From: Manduca sexta
Taxonomy: Eukaryota; Arthropoda; Insecta; Lepidoptera; Sphingidae
DNA length: 64,000 nucleotides
Direction of reading: 5' to 3'
Assembly (NCBI RefSeq): GCF_014839805.1
Contig: NC_051119.1
Span: forward strand, 2,659,245 to 2,723,244
The position numbers were made by a program, and so were the translations under genes. Below, piece by piece: positions 52,737-63,845 of this stretch. The stretch's first letter is position 1. Every line of letters begins with the position of its first letter. The notes beneath the pieces are model-generated. The model was given only the letters and a program-made list of their open reading frames with translations. It ran no database searches and was not told the DNA's origin.

Positions 52737-52935
52737 TAAAATTATAAATGCAATGTTTGGATGTTTGTACGTAGTAAACTCAATAACTGCTGAACAAATT
52801 TGGATGAAATTTGGCACACGGATACATCATGTCCTGGATTAATATAGGCTACTGTTTAATGTATATTTATGTTCGGCAATTGTTGCCACAGAGTTCTGGA
52901 AAATTGGTTTGTTATAGAGGTATATTACCCTTCCT
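52737..52935 (+). mobile_element. Helitron-like/unclassified repeat
   Basis: 'attaaaattataaatgcaat', 'tttggatgtttgtac', 'tttggatgaaatttggcaca' match 58095-58380 in reverse. A common insect non-autonomous element type. Confidence 0.5.
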
Positions 52936-53008
52936 TTCGCTCGAAGTAGTGTTTCGTAAAACAAAATGCATTAACATAACCTCTATTCTAAAGAGTGTAG
53001 ATTGATTA

Positions 53009-53797
53009 TCTATACTTATAATAAATCTGTAGAGAGGTCAATTCTGTACATGAAATATATTTCCAAAATAACTATCAGGGGGTGATTAGGTATCGATACT
53101 GATGCCAAAAATGCAATTAGTAAAATTTTTGTCTGTCTGTCTGTCTGTCTGTATAACCGTTATAGAAACAAAAACTACTCGACGGATTTTAACGAAACTT
53201 GGTACAATTATTTTTCATACTCCTGAGCTGGTTATAGTATACTTTTCATCACGCTATAATTAATAGGAGCAGAGCAGTGAAGGGAAATGTTGGGAAAACG
53301 GGAGAAGTTACTCAATTTTTTAAGCTTCAAATCATGTATGACGGAAATGTTCTCCTTAAAATTATGTAAAAAATATCCCACGACAGCATATGTCTATCTT
53401 TTATGGTTGACTCACAATAACACGTGTAACTCCCGATAGTTTAGCAGTTCGAAGCTTTCTCATTATATTTGTCTACTCTTACATTTATAACACTCTCAGT
53501 CATCCCTAATTAAAAAAGTTAACATTATTAAATATTCCATAAAAAAGAATCATAGAAATCGGTATAGAAACACTAAAGTTATACATGAAATACGCTAATA
53601 ATAAGCCATCACGCGTGAATACTGAATCATGCTATATGCTTCCTTCGATTTCACCAGGATTCCATCATCAGACCCTGACCGGACAATTGGACCACCTGCA
53701 TACCACCATACATTAAAAAAACATCCCGACAAATTGAGCACCTCCTCCATTTTTGAAGTCCGATATCCACGCGGGCGAGGCTGCGGGCGGAAGCTAG
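53009..53797 (+). mobile_element. HEL-2 long copy: non-autonomous Helitron
   Basis: A(53008)|TC 'tatacttataataaatctg' at left, CTAG|T (53794-53797/53798) at right with the stem 'gcgggcgaggctgcgggcgg'. It shares both ends with 6391-6887 but keeps about 300 bp more interior (about 53335-53635). Contains (GTCT)n at about 53130-53152. Confidence 0.85.
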
Positions 53798-53825
53798 TAA
53801 TTAAAAAAGAACATTTCAATAAAAC

Positions 53826-54130
53826 GGTTTACTCATATGTTGGAGGCCGCCTGGGTATGTACCATCGCAGTGTCTATTTCTGCCGCCAAGCAGTAGACTG
53901 CGATCATTGTTGTGTTCCAGTTTGAAGAATTACATTGTACATTGTAGCCAGTGTAACTACTGGATATAATAAGACTTAACATCTCATGTCTTAGAACGGC
54001 GAGCGCAGTGGAATACCAAACAATACTCTGTAATACAAGATTTTCGATGGTCTTTCTACTGTTCATGGGCGGTCGTATCGCTTGCCATCAGGTGAATAGG
54101 AATCTCGTCTTGTCATTGACAGCAAAACAA
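53826..54130 (+). repeat. REP-B copy, full length
   Basis: 'actcatatgttggaggccgc', 'gcagtgtctatttctgccgc', 'catctcatgtcttagaacgg', 'cttgccatcaggtgaatagg'. It has a short duplication of 'ttacattgtac' near 53930. Confidence 0.9.
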
Positions 54131-54603
54131 ATAATGACTACCTTATACCATCAAACAAACAATATGTCTCAGTCTTCATAACATTCCAGATTGATACTTC
54201 AAAGAATATTGTGATACAAATAAAAGCCCATTCTTACACAGTAGATAGCTAATATACGTTGCGAGTTCTCCTTTTACAAACACAAGTAAAACACGATCAG
54301 AATGCGCTGGGGATAATTGAAAGGCATTAAACAGTACGCATGGTTAAATGGTTAAGGGAATTACAGTGGTCAGAGCTTCTGTCGCGACGCTGTAAGGGCG
54401 TTTTTCCAATGATGCCGACTCGAAAAATGAGACGTTGCCTATGTACTACAATCTTTGAAGCTAATGGAAAACAAAAAAAAGTATGCAAAAGAAATATCCT
54501 AGCGGTAATTTACGTGGTCAAAAAGAACGAATACATAGGAAATAAATTTAGGTAGACTAAAGAAACTTTTTCAACGTGTCTAAGGTCTCTTAGGTTTTAG
54601 TAC
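54131..54603. other. Unassigned sequence
   Basis: A 71-codon plus-strand ORF (54340-54555) is Lys/Arg-rich without motif. Nothing recognised. Confidence 0.25.
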
Positions 54604-54790
54604 GTAGATCTCTCGTACGCGAGGCTCCGGCTGTGTAGATACGACAATGTCTATTTCTGTTATGACATTGTAGAAACACTATGTTGTTCTGAAGGATAAC
54701 CAGTGTAATTACTGACCATTATTGAACTTATCATCTACTGACTCAAGGTGACAAACGCACTGCAATTTCAATTAAAGTGGCAATTCAAAG
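54604..54790 (+). repeat. REP-B copy, very diverged
   Basis: 'tagatctctcgtacgcgagg', 'gacaatgtctatttctg', 'accagtgtaattactg', 'aacttatcatct' keep the order of REP-B. Confidence 0.45.
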
Positions 54791-55756
54791 TTCAATTGGT
54801 TTGGTACCATTAAGAGCTGAAAGGGATGGTTGTTAAGTCATTATTTTCTTAAACAATCTATAGCTCACACTATTTTAAAGCAGTTAAATCATCATTTATC
54901 CAATTGTATACGGAATCGTCGTCTCGTCATTCAACTCGCTTATAATGTCTTAAAAGACTAGACTCTTAGTGGATGTCATATAATGCTTGTGTTTGATCTA
55001 AAAACCAATGCGTCAGTCATGTGATGGTCTTTCGGCCAATCCCAATAAAACAACACGGAGTCGTGCCTTTTTAATCACATTCTAAACATATTGAGACAAG
55101 ATTCTCCGCCACACATTATTTTAACAGTTCATAACAAGCACGTTACACACATTGATTTTATGAGAATTGAAATTGGCGTACATAATACCATACCCCTAGT
55201 GGCGAAGGATCGATATGACCCAAATCCCAGCTTCCCTTTTTTTAAATTATGTAAAATCTAATTATCATTGGAAAGATTTGTAAACCACATTTATGCACAT
55301 TAGTAGTAACGATATTTTGTGTTGGGTTTTCTTTCCGAAAATGTCTCCTTCGCCACTGCATCCCACACTAATTTCTAGAAGATAATATAATACGGCCGCG
55401 TTTCACTGTCAAAGAGAAAAACGCCCCTAATTTCGGTCCGACACATTCAGCGGCAGTGGAAAACCACCATAGTCGCATATAGACCGAGACGTTTAAATTG
55501 TGCGGTTGATCTAATAGCCATTCGGTCGATTACGTTAGAATTAGATGTTACAATTTTAAGTTTGAGATTATCATTACAGACGCTGTAGTTTTGTTTGCAG
55601 AATAATATTAGAAAGTTCTAGAAATGTGTCTAATATTTATATGAAATAAAGAAATCATTTAAAGACTATTTTATTCTATCTTGTTACAAAAATAATCATT
55701 TACGGTATTAAACGTTAGAATTTAATGCAGTTAAGAAATTATAATAATTCATTATA
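54791..55756. other. Unassigned sequence
   Basis: About 1 kb with no repeat recognised. 55370-55520 is CpG-richer ('tacggccgcgtttcac', 'tttcggtccgacaca') and may be a decayed regulatory or exonic region, with no further evidence. Confidence 0.3.
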
Positions 55757-56045
55757 TTACATCAGCCCTGTATTATATACGGTCCCACTACTGGGCACGG
55801 GCATTCTTTACTACTGAGAGGCACTAGGCCTTAGTTCACCACGCTGGCCTAAGGCGGATTGGTAGACTTCACATACTCTCAAAATTCCTATAGAGAACTT
55901 CTCAGGTATGCAGGTTTCCTCGCGATGTTTTCCTTCAGGGTTAAAGCAAGCGATAACTCACAAAAAATAAGATAGTTGGATGGAGTTCTTTCGATTTGAA
56001 GCTGCGGACATTCATCTCGGCAGTCTGTTCAACAACCAACTAATT
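55757..56045 (-). repeat. SINE-A copy
   Basis: 'cagccctgtattatatacgg', 'cacgctggcctaaggcggat', 'ctcgcgatgttttccttcag'. About 20 bp around 'cagaggtgtg' are missing and the head ends 'caactaatta'. Confidence 0.9.
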
Positions 56046-56348
56046 ATGAGATTCTTTAAATATAATTACTATAATTTATTATTAGATATATATTTGTTTA
56101 TTACCCTTCAATAACTTATTTGATGACATTATAAGTGATATATAATACGTATGCGAAAGTTGAAGGTTCAACTTTGTTCCTTTTTCTCTCTATGTATTCA
56201 GATTAAAGGACATTAAAATCTAATTATTGGTCATTAGATTTAAAATCGAATGTCTCAATTACGATGTATTATGGGGCAGATGTAATTAAAATTACTAGGT
56301 GTCTCAAACCTAGCCATTAAAATAGCACTTACTTTATCAGTTGCCAAA
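56046..56348. other. Unassigned AT-rich sequence
   Basis: Nothing recognised. Confidence 0.3.
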
Positions 56349-56440
56349 TAATAATAATACAGCCCTGTATTATATACTGCCCACTGCTAAAGTCTACTGA
56401 GAGAGTTTAAGCCTTAGTCTACGAACTGGCCTAGTACAAA
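56349..56440 (-). repeat. SINE-A fragment, 3' domain
   Basis: (AAT)n, 'cagccctgtattatatactg', 'tctactgagagagttta', 'aactggcctagtac'. Confidence 0.75.
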
Positions 56441-56962
56441 ATTCAGTGCACTTTTTGGTATGCAAATAGAGAGGAGTGCCACTACTCTAGTTTACAGATT
56501 ATAAACATTCTAGATTTTGTAACAACTTTTGTGCTCCACGGATAAACCCCACCAAAGTTTATAGACCACTTTGCTGTACCAACATATCAGTATTAGGGTT
56601 CTCCCAATTTTCGCCAATCGTTAAACCCTATTCCAAAGCTTTAAGAGTTATTTTGACGCGGTCAGTGCTTTGTGAAATTTCGTTAACTTTTGTTTTTACA
56701 CAGCTTAGTAAGGACGCGTTTGAAATAACTTCCGATGTATTAAAATATTGGTTATTTTAATTATTTTTCGCTCGAGTATCGCTTATCTTTAATGTATTTA
56801 GGAAAACATTTTGCGAGGCCTTAACGATATTTTGATATTGATATTGGCGGAAAATTTGCAAGTAGTATATTGGGAGGTTATTTGATCTAGTAATTCTTTC
56901 TTAGCTTTGATATAGGAATATGCTCTTTATTAAAAAACCTTTAATTCGTTATAGAATAAAAC
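56441..56962. other. Unassigned sequence
   Basis: Nothing recognised. Confidence 0.3.
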
Positions 56963-57088
56963 AGTTCCAACAGGCCGGCATAATTTTATTGACTGTCCAG
57001 GGTTAATCATCTCTCATCAGTCGACATCAGACCACACTCCACTTACCATCAGGTGTAGTTTGGTCACTTGTTGTGCCCCTATAATAAC
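56963..57088 (+). repeat. REP-C copy, 3' half
   Basis: 'gttccaacaggccggcataa', 'atcatctctcatcagtcgac', 'cttaccatcaggtgtagttt'. Confidence 0.85.
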
Positions 57089-57430
57089 AGAGCGAAACCA
57101 ATTTATATCTATTAATATAGCCCTAAGTGACAAACGCATCACTCATATTGCAATTCATAGTATTGCTAGGCAACAATAGCCCTTAAATACACCATTTTAA
57201 GAAACTTGAGAATCCCATTACTATAATTTAATGTCCCGTACACGCACGTGGCTTATAATATACGTAAGGTTTATGAGGGGTGGCTGGCTGCCGTGGTCGG
57301 CGAGGCGGCTCGGTTTGAAATGATTCGACTGGGAGCGACAAATGCAGATTTAGTACGTTTCAAAGAAGATTTGTATGATTATTTGGAATATGAATTCTTC
57401 TATATAGTTTTTTTTTTTATTTATTAACAT
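57089..57430. other. Unassigned, with a GC-rich patch
   Basis: 57275-57345 ('gtggctggctgccgtggtcg', 'gcgaggcggctcgg') is strikingly GC-rich for this window. No ORF or family assigned. Confidence 0.3.
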
Positions 57431-57431
57431 A

Positions 57432-57695
57432 TATTACACACCTCTGACATTTCTAAAATCATGTGTGTATTCTTTGTGAATTTATCGTTCGCTTTAACGG
57501 TGAAGGAAAACATCGTGAGGAAACCTGTACACCTGAGAAGTTCTCTATAGGAATTTCGAAGGTGTGTGAAGTCTACCAATCCGCACTAGACCAGCGTGGT
57601 GGACTAAGGCCTAATCCCTCTCAGTAGTAGAGGAGGCCCGTGCTTAGCAATGGGCAATTATATAATACAGGGCTGATATTATTATTATTATATAT
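57432..57695 (+). repeat. SINE-A copy, lacks tRNA head
   Basis: Starts at 'attacacacctctgac' just after box B and runs to 'atacagggctgatattatta'. Close to consensus. Confidence 0.95.
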
Positions 57696-58094
57696 TATAA
57701 CACCGTAACAGTTAACATTAATGCGATGTTATACAGACTTAATCTTAATAATTAGTTTCAATACATCTATGAGCTATTTCTGTGAATTCCCGCAGGCATA
57801 TAAATATATCTAAGCTCTGGGATATAATATTAAGCAATCGTATGGCCCGTGACGCAGGCGCAAACCTCAGTACATTTGTTCGTGGTGTTTAAAGGCGGAA
57901 CAGTGGTAGGTGGCGCCGAGTGTTGACGCGGTCGCTCGGCACGCACAGCTGCAAGTTAAGGGGATAGTAGTAATAAGGTATTAAAGCTAGGTTGTCAGTA
58001 TTGAGGTGTTAGTTATTTGTCGCTATATATCAGATATCAAATTTGAAATGATAGGTGTCAGAAGTCAGACGGCCCTGCCGCTAACATGAAAGTT
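57696..58094. other. Unassigned, with a GC-rich patch
   Basis: 57850-57965 ('tgacgcaggcgcaaacctca', 'ggtggcgccgagtgttgacg', 'cggtcgctcggcacgca') is CpG-rich. Function unknown. Confidence 0.3.
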
Positions 58095-58380
58095 AGTTAA
58101 AATTTTTCGCGTTATCGCCCGTGTGAAAAATCTTTCTCGCTACTAAAGTCCCTAAAACGCAGTACGACTCCAACGCCATCTATTTAAACAAAATAAAAAT
58201 GTCTATTATTTTTCATAGGAGCAAATTATCGGGATACAAAGTAGCATATTTGTTAATCTATGATATAACCTATCTGTGTGCCAAATTTTATGCAAATCCG
58301 TTTAGTGGGGTCTGCATTTACTTCTAACAAACATCCAAACAGTTCCACTAACTTTCGCAATTATAATATTAATAAGATAA
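58095..58380 (-). mobile_element. Helitron-like/unclassified repeat
   Basis: Reverse partner of 52737-52935 ('gccaaattttatgcaaatcc', 'aacaaacatccaaacagttc', 'gcaattataatattaataag'). Confidence 0.5.
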
Positions 58381-58451
58381 ACAATGAATTATATGGAAAA
58401 TTTCCATGGGTGTGATTCGATGCATATTGAGTTCATCTATCGACCTATTGA

Positions 58452-58573
58452 GATTGTGTGAAGTCTACCAATCCTCACTAGGCCAGCATGATGGACTAGG
58501 GTCTAATCCTCTTCAATAGAGGAAGTCCGTGCCCAACAGTGGGACAGTATATAATACAGAACTGATATTATAT
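58452..58573 (+). repeat. SINE-A fragment, 3' domain
   Basis: 'gtgtgaagtctaccaatcct', 'ggccagcatgatggactagg', 'agtgggacagtatataatac'. Confidence 0.85.
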
Positions 58574-59021
58574 ACCGACCTGCTTAGTCCGTTAATACAC
58601 TGTAACTTTAATATCTACACGCTGTTTGGGGACGAATTACGTATCAAATAGCGGAACCTTCCCCCCGCACCTTAGGTGAGACGCTATTTCTACCCCTAGT
58701 CGAAAAAATAAATATAAAATCTCCATTCATTTGAAAAAAATCTACACGCTAGCAAACAGACCACACCCTTACGCGCCCACATCAAGTTATTAAAGCATGT
58801 ACTTGTGTTACGTATTTTGCAGAGATTACGTTTTTATGGAAAATAAATTTTATGTTACAAACTATTAGTTAGGAATATTGGCTATGACGAGTATTTACTT
58901 CTAAAGCCTATAAGCGCAGCGATAAGACTGTTAAGCAATTGCTATACGAAGTTTCGTATTTTAACATAAAGAGTATTGTTGTGAATATAATTAGCATTAT
59001 GAGATATAATATATTTTTTTA
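58574..59021. other. Unassigned sequence
   Basis: Nothing recognised. Confidence 0.3.
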
Positions 59022-59167
59022 ATATTTTCACGGCAAGGTAACCACACCTGATAGTAAGCGAAGGGTTCTAATAAATAATCGACTTATGAAAGATGATTAC
59101 CGCTTGTCAGTGCCGGCCTTTTGGAATCTAATATACACAGGCTGATCCCGGAACGCGACACTTACTA
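59022..59167 (-). repeat. REP-C copy, partial
   Basis: 'aaccacacctgatagtaagc', 'gaaagatgattaccgcttgt', 'gcctt', 'caggctgatcccggaacgcg'. The 'cgacacaattat' block is deleted. Confidence 0.8.
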
Positions 59168-59465
59168 GATCTTTTTATTTTAATCAATTCAGTTCAGTTC
59201 CTAACTATATGTTATATTTCAGCATTACGCATTTTTTATACTTCAAATCTCTATGGTCGAGTTCCTACTCTTTAAGGAAAATCCAGATAAATCTAAAATC
59301 AAATATATACCGTATTATTAACAACACAGATACTATATCTCAACTAAAAGAACAGTAATTGATAGCCCTGAGACGTTCTATTCAATCGCGACACAGTCTT
59401 GGACATCTATCAAGAAGTTATAAATGAGCGCCGCACAATAGAAACTAAAGGAGCAAACATCGGAA
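59168..59465. other. Unassigned sequence
   Basis: Nothing recognised. Confidence 0.3.
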
Positions 59466-59477
59466 TTAAGTTCTTAA

Positions 59478-59861
59478 AGATAACGATTTCTTATGTTTAC
59501 GCGAATGTTAGACATTTAAATTAAACTGCTTTTCGGATTCTATCGCGGTTTTTTATATTTTAGTTTTCTCCCGACGTTTCGAAGACTTTGAAGCCTTCAT
59601 GGTCACGGGGGGGGACACTTGAAGACCGGCTGCCAGTCTTCAAGACACTGTGACCTGATGCTGCGTAGATCGGACCACCAACAGCTAAAATTTTAAAAAG
59701 TTGTATAATTGTAAAATGTAGGTAGATATTGTAACTTTGACTTTGCGGATGAACAACACCTCAGTCCCCCCCGTGACCATGAAGGCTGCAAAGTCTTCGA
59801 AACGTCGAGAGAAAACTAAAATGTAAAAAACCGCGATAGAAACCAAAAAGTAGTTTAATTT
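59478..59861 (+). mobile_element. HP-M: most complete copy
   Basis: 5' region 'gatttcttatgtttacgcga', left arm 59518-59614, about 150-bp middle ('aaaatgtaggtagatattgt'), right arm 59765-59861, which is the inverted left arm with about 90% match. The arms hold 'tcccgacgtttcgaagactt' and 'ccttcatggtcacgggg'. It is flanked by a direct repeat 'ttaagttcttaa' (59466-59477, 59860-59871). No ORF. Long inverted arms plus a direct repeat of 9-12 bp fit a retroposed inverted structure as in Penelope-like elements, but a DNA transposon derivative is not excluded. Confidence 0.75.
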
Positions 59862-59871
59862 AAGTTCTTAA

Positions 59872-60329
59872 GGATTTGATTCATAGATGTATGGAATTTT
59901 TTGATATTACGTTAATAAATGAAACCACATGTCTTCCATCTGTGACCATTATGCCAAAAATTATGCATGAAAATTTTCACCAAAAATCCAGGATTTATTT
60001 TTCTTATTTCTTTTTTTATTTTGTAGTTAAGTGCGAATATAGGGTGTGCGTGAGTGTATTTCTGAAAGCGTGATGTTGCCGCTGCGACGAATTCTCTCTT
60101 AGAGCAGTAGTAGTGGCGTTAGGGCGCGTAAAATGAAAACTACTTTTATGAATTTTTATTTTGTTAGAAACGTACACTTTTTTATTTTACATCTTAGTTT
60201 TCAATAACCTATTGTAAAGTGTTACTTTCAGGAAGATAAGTATGCCCTTCCATTTAGTAAGGCAATGCCAAAATGATCTACTTGCATACATTCAGGCCTT
60301 TCTCATTTCAGGGGTTAGCGGAGGTGACC
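59872..60329. other. Unassigned sequence
   Basis: A 65-codon plus-strand ORF (59876-60073) has no motif. Nothing recognised. Confidence 0.3.
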
Positions 60330-60470
60330 ACACATTTCGTCAATCAGGTCTCGCCTAATAGGGGGCGGGTCTATTGGCGAATGCCAAGGTGGTGAATACC
60401 TAGCACATTTCAATACATAGGGCTAATACTGAGTCGAAAAACCCAATATCACTTTGACCCTTGGTTAATG
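60330..60470 (-). repeat. SINE-D fragment, rearranged
   Basis: 'ggtctcgcctaatagggggc', 'gggctaatactgagtcgaaa' and 'acccaatatcactttgaccc' follow the reverse SINE-D body. The head is lost. Confidence 0.5.
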
Positions 60471-60481
60471 ATAATGACATT

Positions 60482-60870
60482 GGTTTTCCCTGAGACTCGT
60501 CGAGCTTCACTGCTCCATGTCATAAAATGCCACTGCCGATCTTGCCTTACAGGAGTTGTAGTGGTAGGTGTGAGGGCGGGAAAGTCTCTGACCCTTGGTT
60601 AGCACTCTTGACCTCAGTACCGTCTCAGTACCACTTACCTTCCCCAGGCCTTCATGCTGGCCTAGGCACACAGTTCAAAGTCCATTTCTCTTGGTTGCAC
60701 TCACATTGACCTAAAAGGGACCGCGATCATTTCCCCCCGCTTTTCCTAAGAAGTTCATGTCCATCCCCCATTAATTTTTTCCCCTAATTTGTTCCCCTCT
60801 CTCCACTGGGATCCTGCAGTCGCAAAGCCTCTAAATTTCTCCTAGAGTTGATTGCAGGGACCAGGAAAAA
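60482..60870 (+). repeat. REP-L copy with long GC-rich 3' extension
   Basis: 60482-60588 is the inverted partner of 43605-43705. The following 280 bp are C/T-rich and end 'gattgcagggaccagg' plus A-run. This suggests the 3' end of a LINE, possibly with former coding sequence. No RT motif is visible and the 60-codon ORF at 60527 is not convincing. Confidence 0.5.
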
Positions 60871-61072
60871 AAAGTTAAGTTAAACGAATTACAGTTCATA
60901 AGAAATTCTGGATCATCCATTAACTGTGAATAAGGAAAACCCGTATAAATGAGATCCGATTCAATATTAGGAGTGATATCGGATTGCGTGATAAATATTG
61001 TATGTAACCTTCAAATCAGGTAGACGAATATCGGTCCGATAAAAATCGGAATACGATGAATATCGGATGCAT

Positions 61073-61266
61073 TTTTTTTTATATGGGGACGATAAAGTAA
61101 TCCCATTGAACCTGATGGTAAGTGGAGTGGGGTCCAGTAAAATGTCGACTGACGAGAGATGATTACCCCTGTTGGAGCCGGATATACTCAGGCTGATTCC
61201 GGAACGCGACACATTTGCGTGGGCTACTATGGTTTTACCACCTTGTGTATGGTGGTCGCTATTCGT
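61073..61266 (-). repeat. REP-C copy
   Basis: 'tgaacctgatggtaagtgga', 'gactgacgagagatgattac', 'caggctgattccggaacgcg', 'accttgtgtatggtggtcgc'. The 'ccggcataattgtgtcgac' block is deleted. The overlapping 129-codon minus-strand ORF is spurious. Confidence 0.9.
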
Positions 61267-61728
61267 AACGTATATCGTAACGTCCATAATACTACTATGG
61301 TTAAAATTGTTTCCTTTTTGATAAATATAGATTATTAGATTGGAGAATAACGTCACTTAATAGCAAGCTGTTGCTATTCTTCTTTAAAATTTATTGATCC
61401 TCTACCAATACCACCCATTTGAAAAACGGTAAACGAAGTCAAATTTGCATAGCCTAACTAATGAAAACACATACTTATCTTCTTGAAAATAAGTTATTCG
61501 GACCGTACATATAAAGTCAAAAAGTGTAAGTGAGGAACAAAAAATATGAATGAAAAATAATTAAAATTTACAAGCTCTAATTCCACTACTACTGTACTAA
61601 AAATATTTGTCACTATGATATAATCATACGTCTAGTCAGTAATACAAGCACGAACCCCTTATACTAAACTACAAATTGATAAAAAAATCTGAAAATTAAA
61701 ACTAACACTTTTGATAGAAATATGTTAG
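61267..61728. other. Unassigned AT-rich sequence
   Basis: Nothing recognised. Confidence 0.3.
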
Positions 61729-61860
61729 GGGCCGTTCAAGTATTACATAACGCAATTTGGGGGGTAGGGAGGGGTCTTGCAAAACGCTATGATACGTTAC
61801 AGGCGCAGGAGGGTTCGTACAATGCGTTACGTAACATTGGATTTTTTATTTAAAAATATT
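61729..61860. repeat. Possible DNA-transposon end
   Basis: 'ggggccgttcaagtattaca' and 'cgttacgtaacattgg' match a style of terminal sequence (GGGGCCGT...TTACGTAA) widespread in arthropods. The second end is not found. Confidence 0.3.
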
Positions 61861-62453
61861 ACAAAGGTATTTTAGCGATTTTCCGGTACTTTGCGACAAA
61901 AATTGTAATTTTAGAGCTACATAACTTTTTGATGGCGTACAGGAAAACGTTACGACGCGTTACTTGTTCGACCTAGAATGTTAGCAGGGGTAAATAAAAC
62001 TATATGGTTTTATTTCTTAACGCAAGACAAAATAACCCTTCATAACACTATGCCGTTTCAATCAAAATATCATTTCCCTGTCGGTTAGGGAGCAGACAGA
62101 AATAAACAACAGACCCCAGACCGCTGCATTTGCCAGCCGCAGACGATACCAATTGCGGCTCAATTACATGCAATTGAATAAATCGACTGTTGTCTAGCGC
62201 TCGTGTGGTCCTAGGTTCAGGACTTAGTAACGCGCCATTTTATTTGAAGGGTAGGCAGAGGTATCGAACATTTTCCTAGATATGGTATGTCTTTACTAAT
62301 AGAATGTGATGAAAACAATTTTAAGCGAATACGGTATTAACTACATACCTATATGTAGGTATGTTATACATAAGTTCGCGCTACATCCACGAAAGGTAGG
62401 CAGGAGCACACTCACCCTTCGCCGAGCTTTTATCCGCTCGAATAGCGACAACT
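61861..62453. other. Unassigned, with SINE-D scraps
   Basis: 'gtcctaggttcaggac' and 'gggtaggcagaggtatcg' (about 62209-62266) resemble SINE-D pieces. No continuous copy. Confidence 0.3.
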
Positions 62454-62652
62454 GCACAGGTGTTAAACGCGCCATACTGGCCCACGTTAATGTGTCACGT
62501 TCTGGAACAGCTAGTATATATCCGGTTAGGCCGGCATAATTGTGTCGACTGCTGAGGGGTAATCATCTCTCGTCAAACGACATTATATTGAACCCCACTC
62601 CACTTACCATCAGTTGCCGTAGGGTCATTTTTGAGTGCACGTATAAAAAAAC
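62454..62652 (+). repeat. REP-C copy
   Basis: 'aggtgttaaacgcgccatac', 'ccggcataattgtgtcgact', 'gtaatcatctctcgtcaaac', 'cttaccatcagttgccgtag', A-run. Confidence 0.9.
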
Positions 62653-63599
62653 AGGAATCTGGAATTTGTATCAAATCTACCACATAGACACAATAAACTG
62701 GATTTTTTTTATTTGAAAATGACAGTATGTTAAAATACAAGTAAAGTTGTAAGCGAAAACTAGTATTCAAACTAAATAATCATATTTATTTAAAATACCC
62801 TATTCAAGATAACCAAAAGTCAGAAGCGGTCGACTTGGCGCAGAGCCAAGCGTTTGAAACAATGTGCTTGCTAGGCAAACTTCCGAAGACTTCGTGTATA
62901 CTTGGACCGTGTTCTGCAGGAGTGATCCAACTGGTCAAAATATTGACTATCGATCGTTTTCAATAGACTATCCCAATCTTAATTTTCGCTAATATCAAGA
63001 ACAACTTTACCAATTTTTTAAATTGTTTTATTGCAATAGACTATCCCGGAATAACTGCAAAAAGGGCATTGATGGACAGGTGTACAACAAAATGATTCGA
63101 TTCATTGAGTTCCTTGTTTCTTTGGGTTCCTTTCGAAGTACGGAACCCTAAAAATCGAATGCGTTCTTAGAACAAAAAGTAATAAGAATTAAATTGTCTC
63201 TATTGCGTGAATACCCGTTATTTTCAATTGATTGGCATCAATATTTTATCTCTGACTAGATTTAAGGTTAGCTAATAATTTATTTATTTTTTAAATATCA
63301 TTGAGGTTAGCTCACTTCTGCATAACGACAACTTGAACTTTTGATTGATTATATTTACTAAGCTTTAAGGAAATCATTTAAAAAGTGGGTAAACAGTAAG
63401 TTAGTATGTCTCTCGCATGGGTCACTCTGTTTATTTACTCATTGACTATTAGCCGTCACGCAGCAGTCTGCAAATGCTATTTTAGGGTTTGAACGGCATT
63501 TTAGTTACTATAATTCCTGGGCATTATGTTAACATTAAAATTCTAAAATAAAAGTCTCTGGAGATTATTATATTTTATATTAAGTATATATTTTATGCC
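62653..63599. other. Unassigned sequence
   Basis: 63124-63152 ('gtacggaaccctaaaa' type ending) resembles a lepidopteran LINE or transposon end. 63400-63530 may be a REP-B relic ('cacgcagcagtctgcaaatg'). The rest is unknown. Confidence 0.3.
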
Positions 63600-63605
63600 C
63601 TTAGA

Positions 63606-63845
63606 ATTGCGAAACTTAAGTGGCAGTGGGCAGGACACATTGCTCGTAGAACTGATGGCCGTTGGGACGGAAAAGTTCTGGAGTGGCTACCACGAACCGG
63701 GAGACGCAGCGTAGGCCTCCCACGAGATGGACCGACCTGGTGAGGGTCGCCGGAGTCCGATGGATGAGGGCGGCCACAACCGGTCCCTGTGACGCTCAAT
63801 GCGGGAGGCCTATGTCCAGCAATGAACGATTCCCGGCTGAAATGA
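63606..63845 (+). pseudogene. RTE-clade LINE ORF, C-terminal fragment, frameshifted
   Basis: The frame from 63606 reads KLKWQWAGHIARRTDGRW then LEWLPRTGRRSVG. A shift near 63715 gives RPPTRWTDLVRVAGVRWMRAA (one Asp lost from the usual TDDL). A second shift near 63780 leads into the terminal 'ggcctatgtccagcaatg'. This is the segment after the RT domain of RTE-type LINEs, where the KxxWxGHIAR and RPxxRWxDDL blocks are typical. It lies close to the window edge and is non-functional. Confidence 0.8.

Noticed and set aside
53595..53925. ORFs on both strands sharing peptide wording with 6719-6980
   Set aside because: The shared wording is the common 3' part of HEL-2, which is non-coding. It is not a protein family.
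60527..60709. 60-codon Pro/Leu/Ser-rich ORF as a gene
   Set aside because: It lies within REP-L and ends in its C/T-rich tail. No motif.
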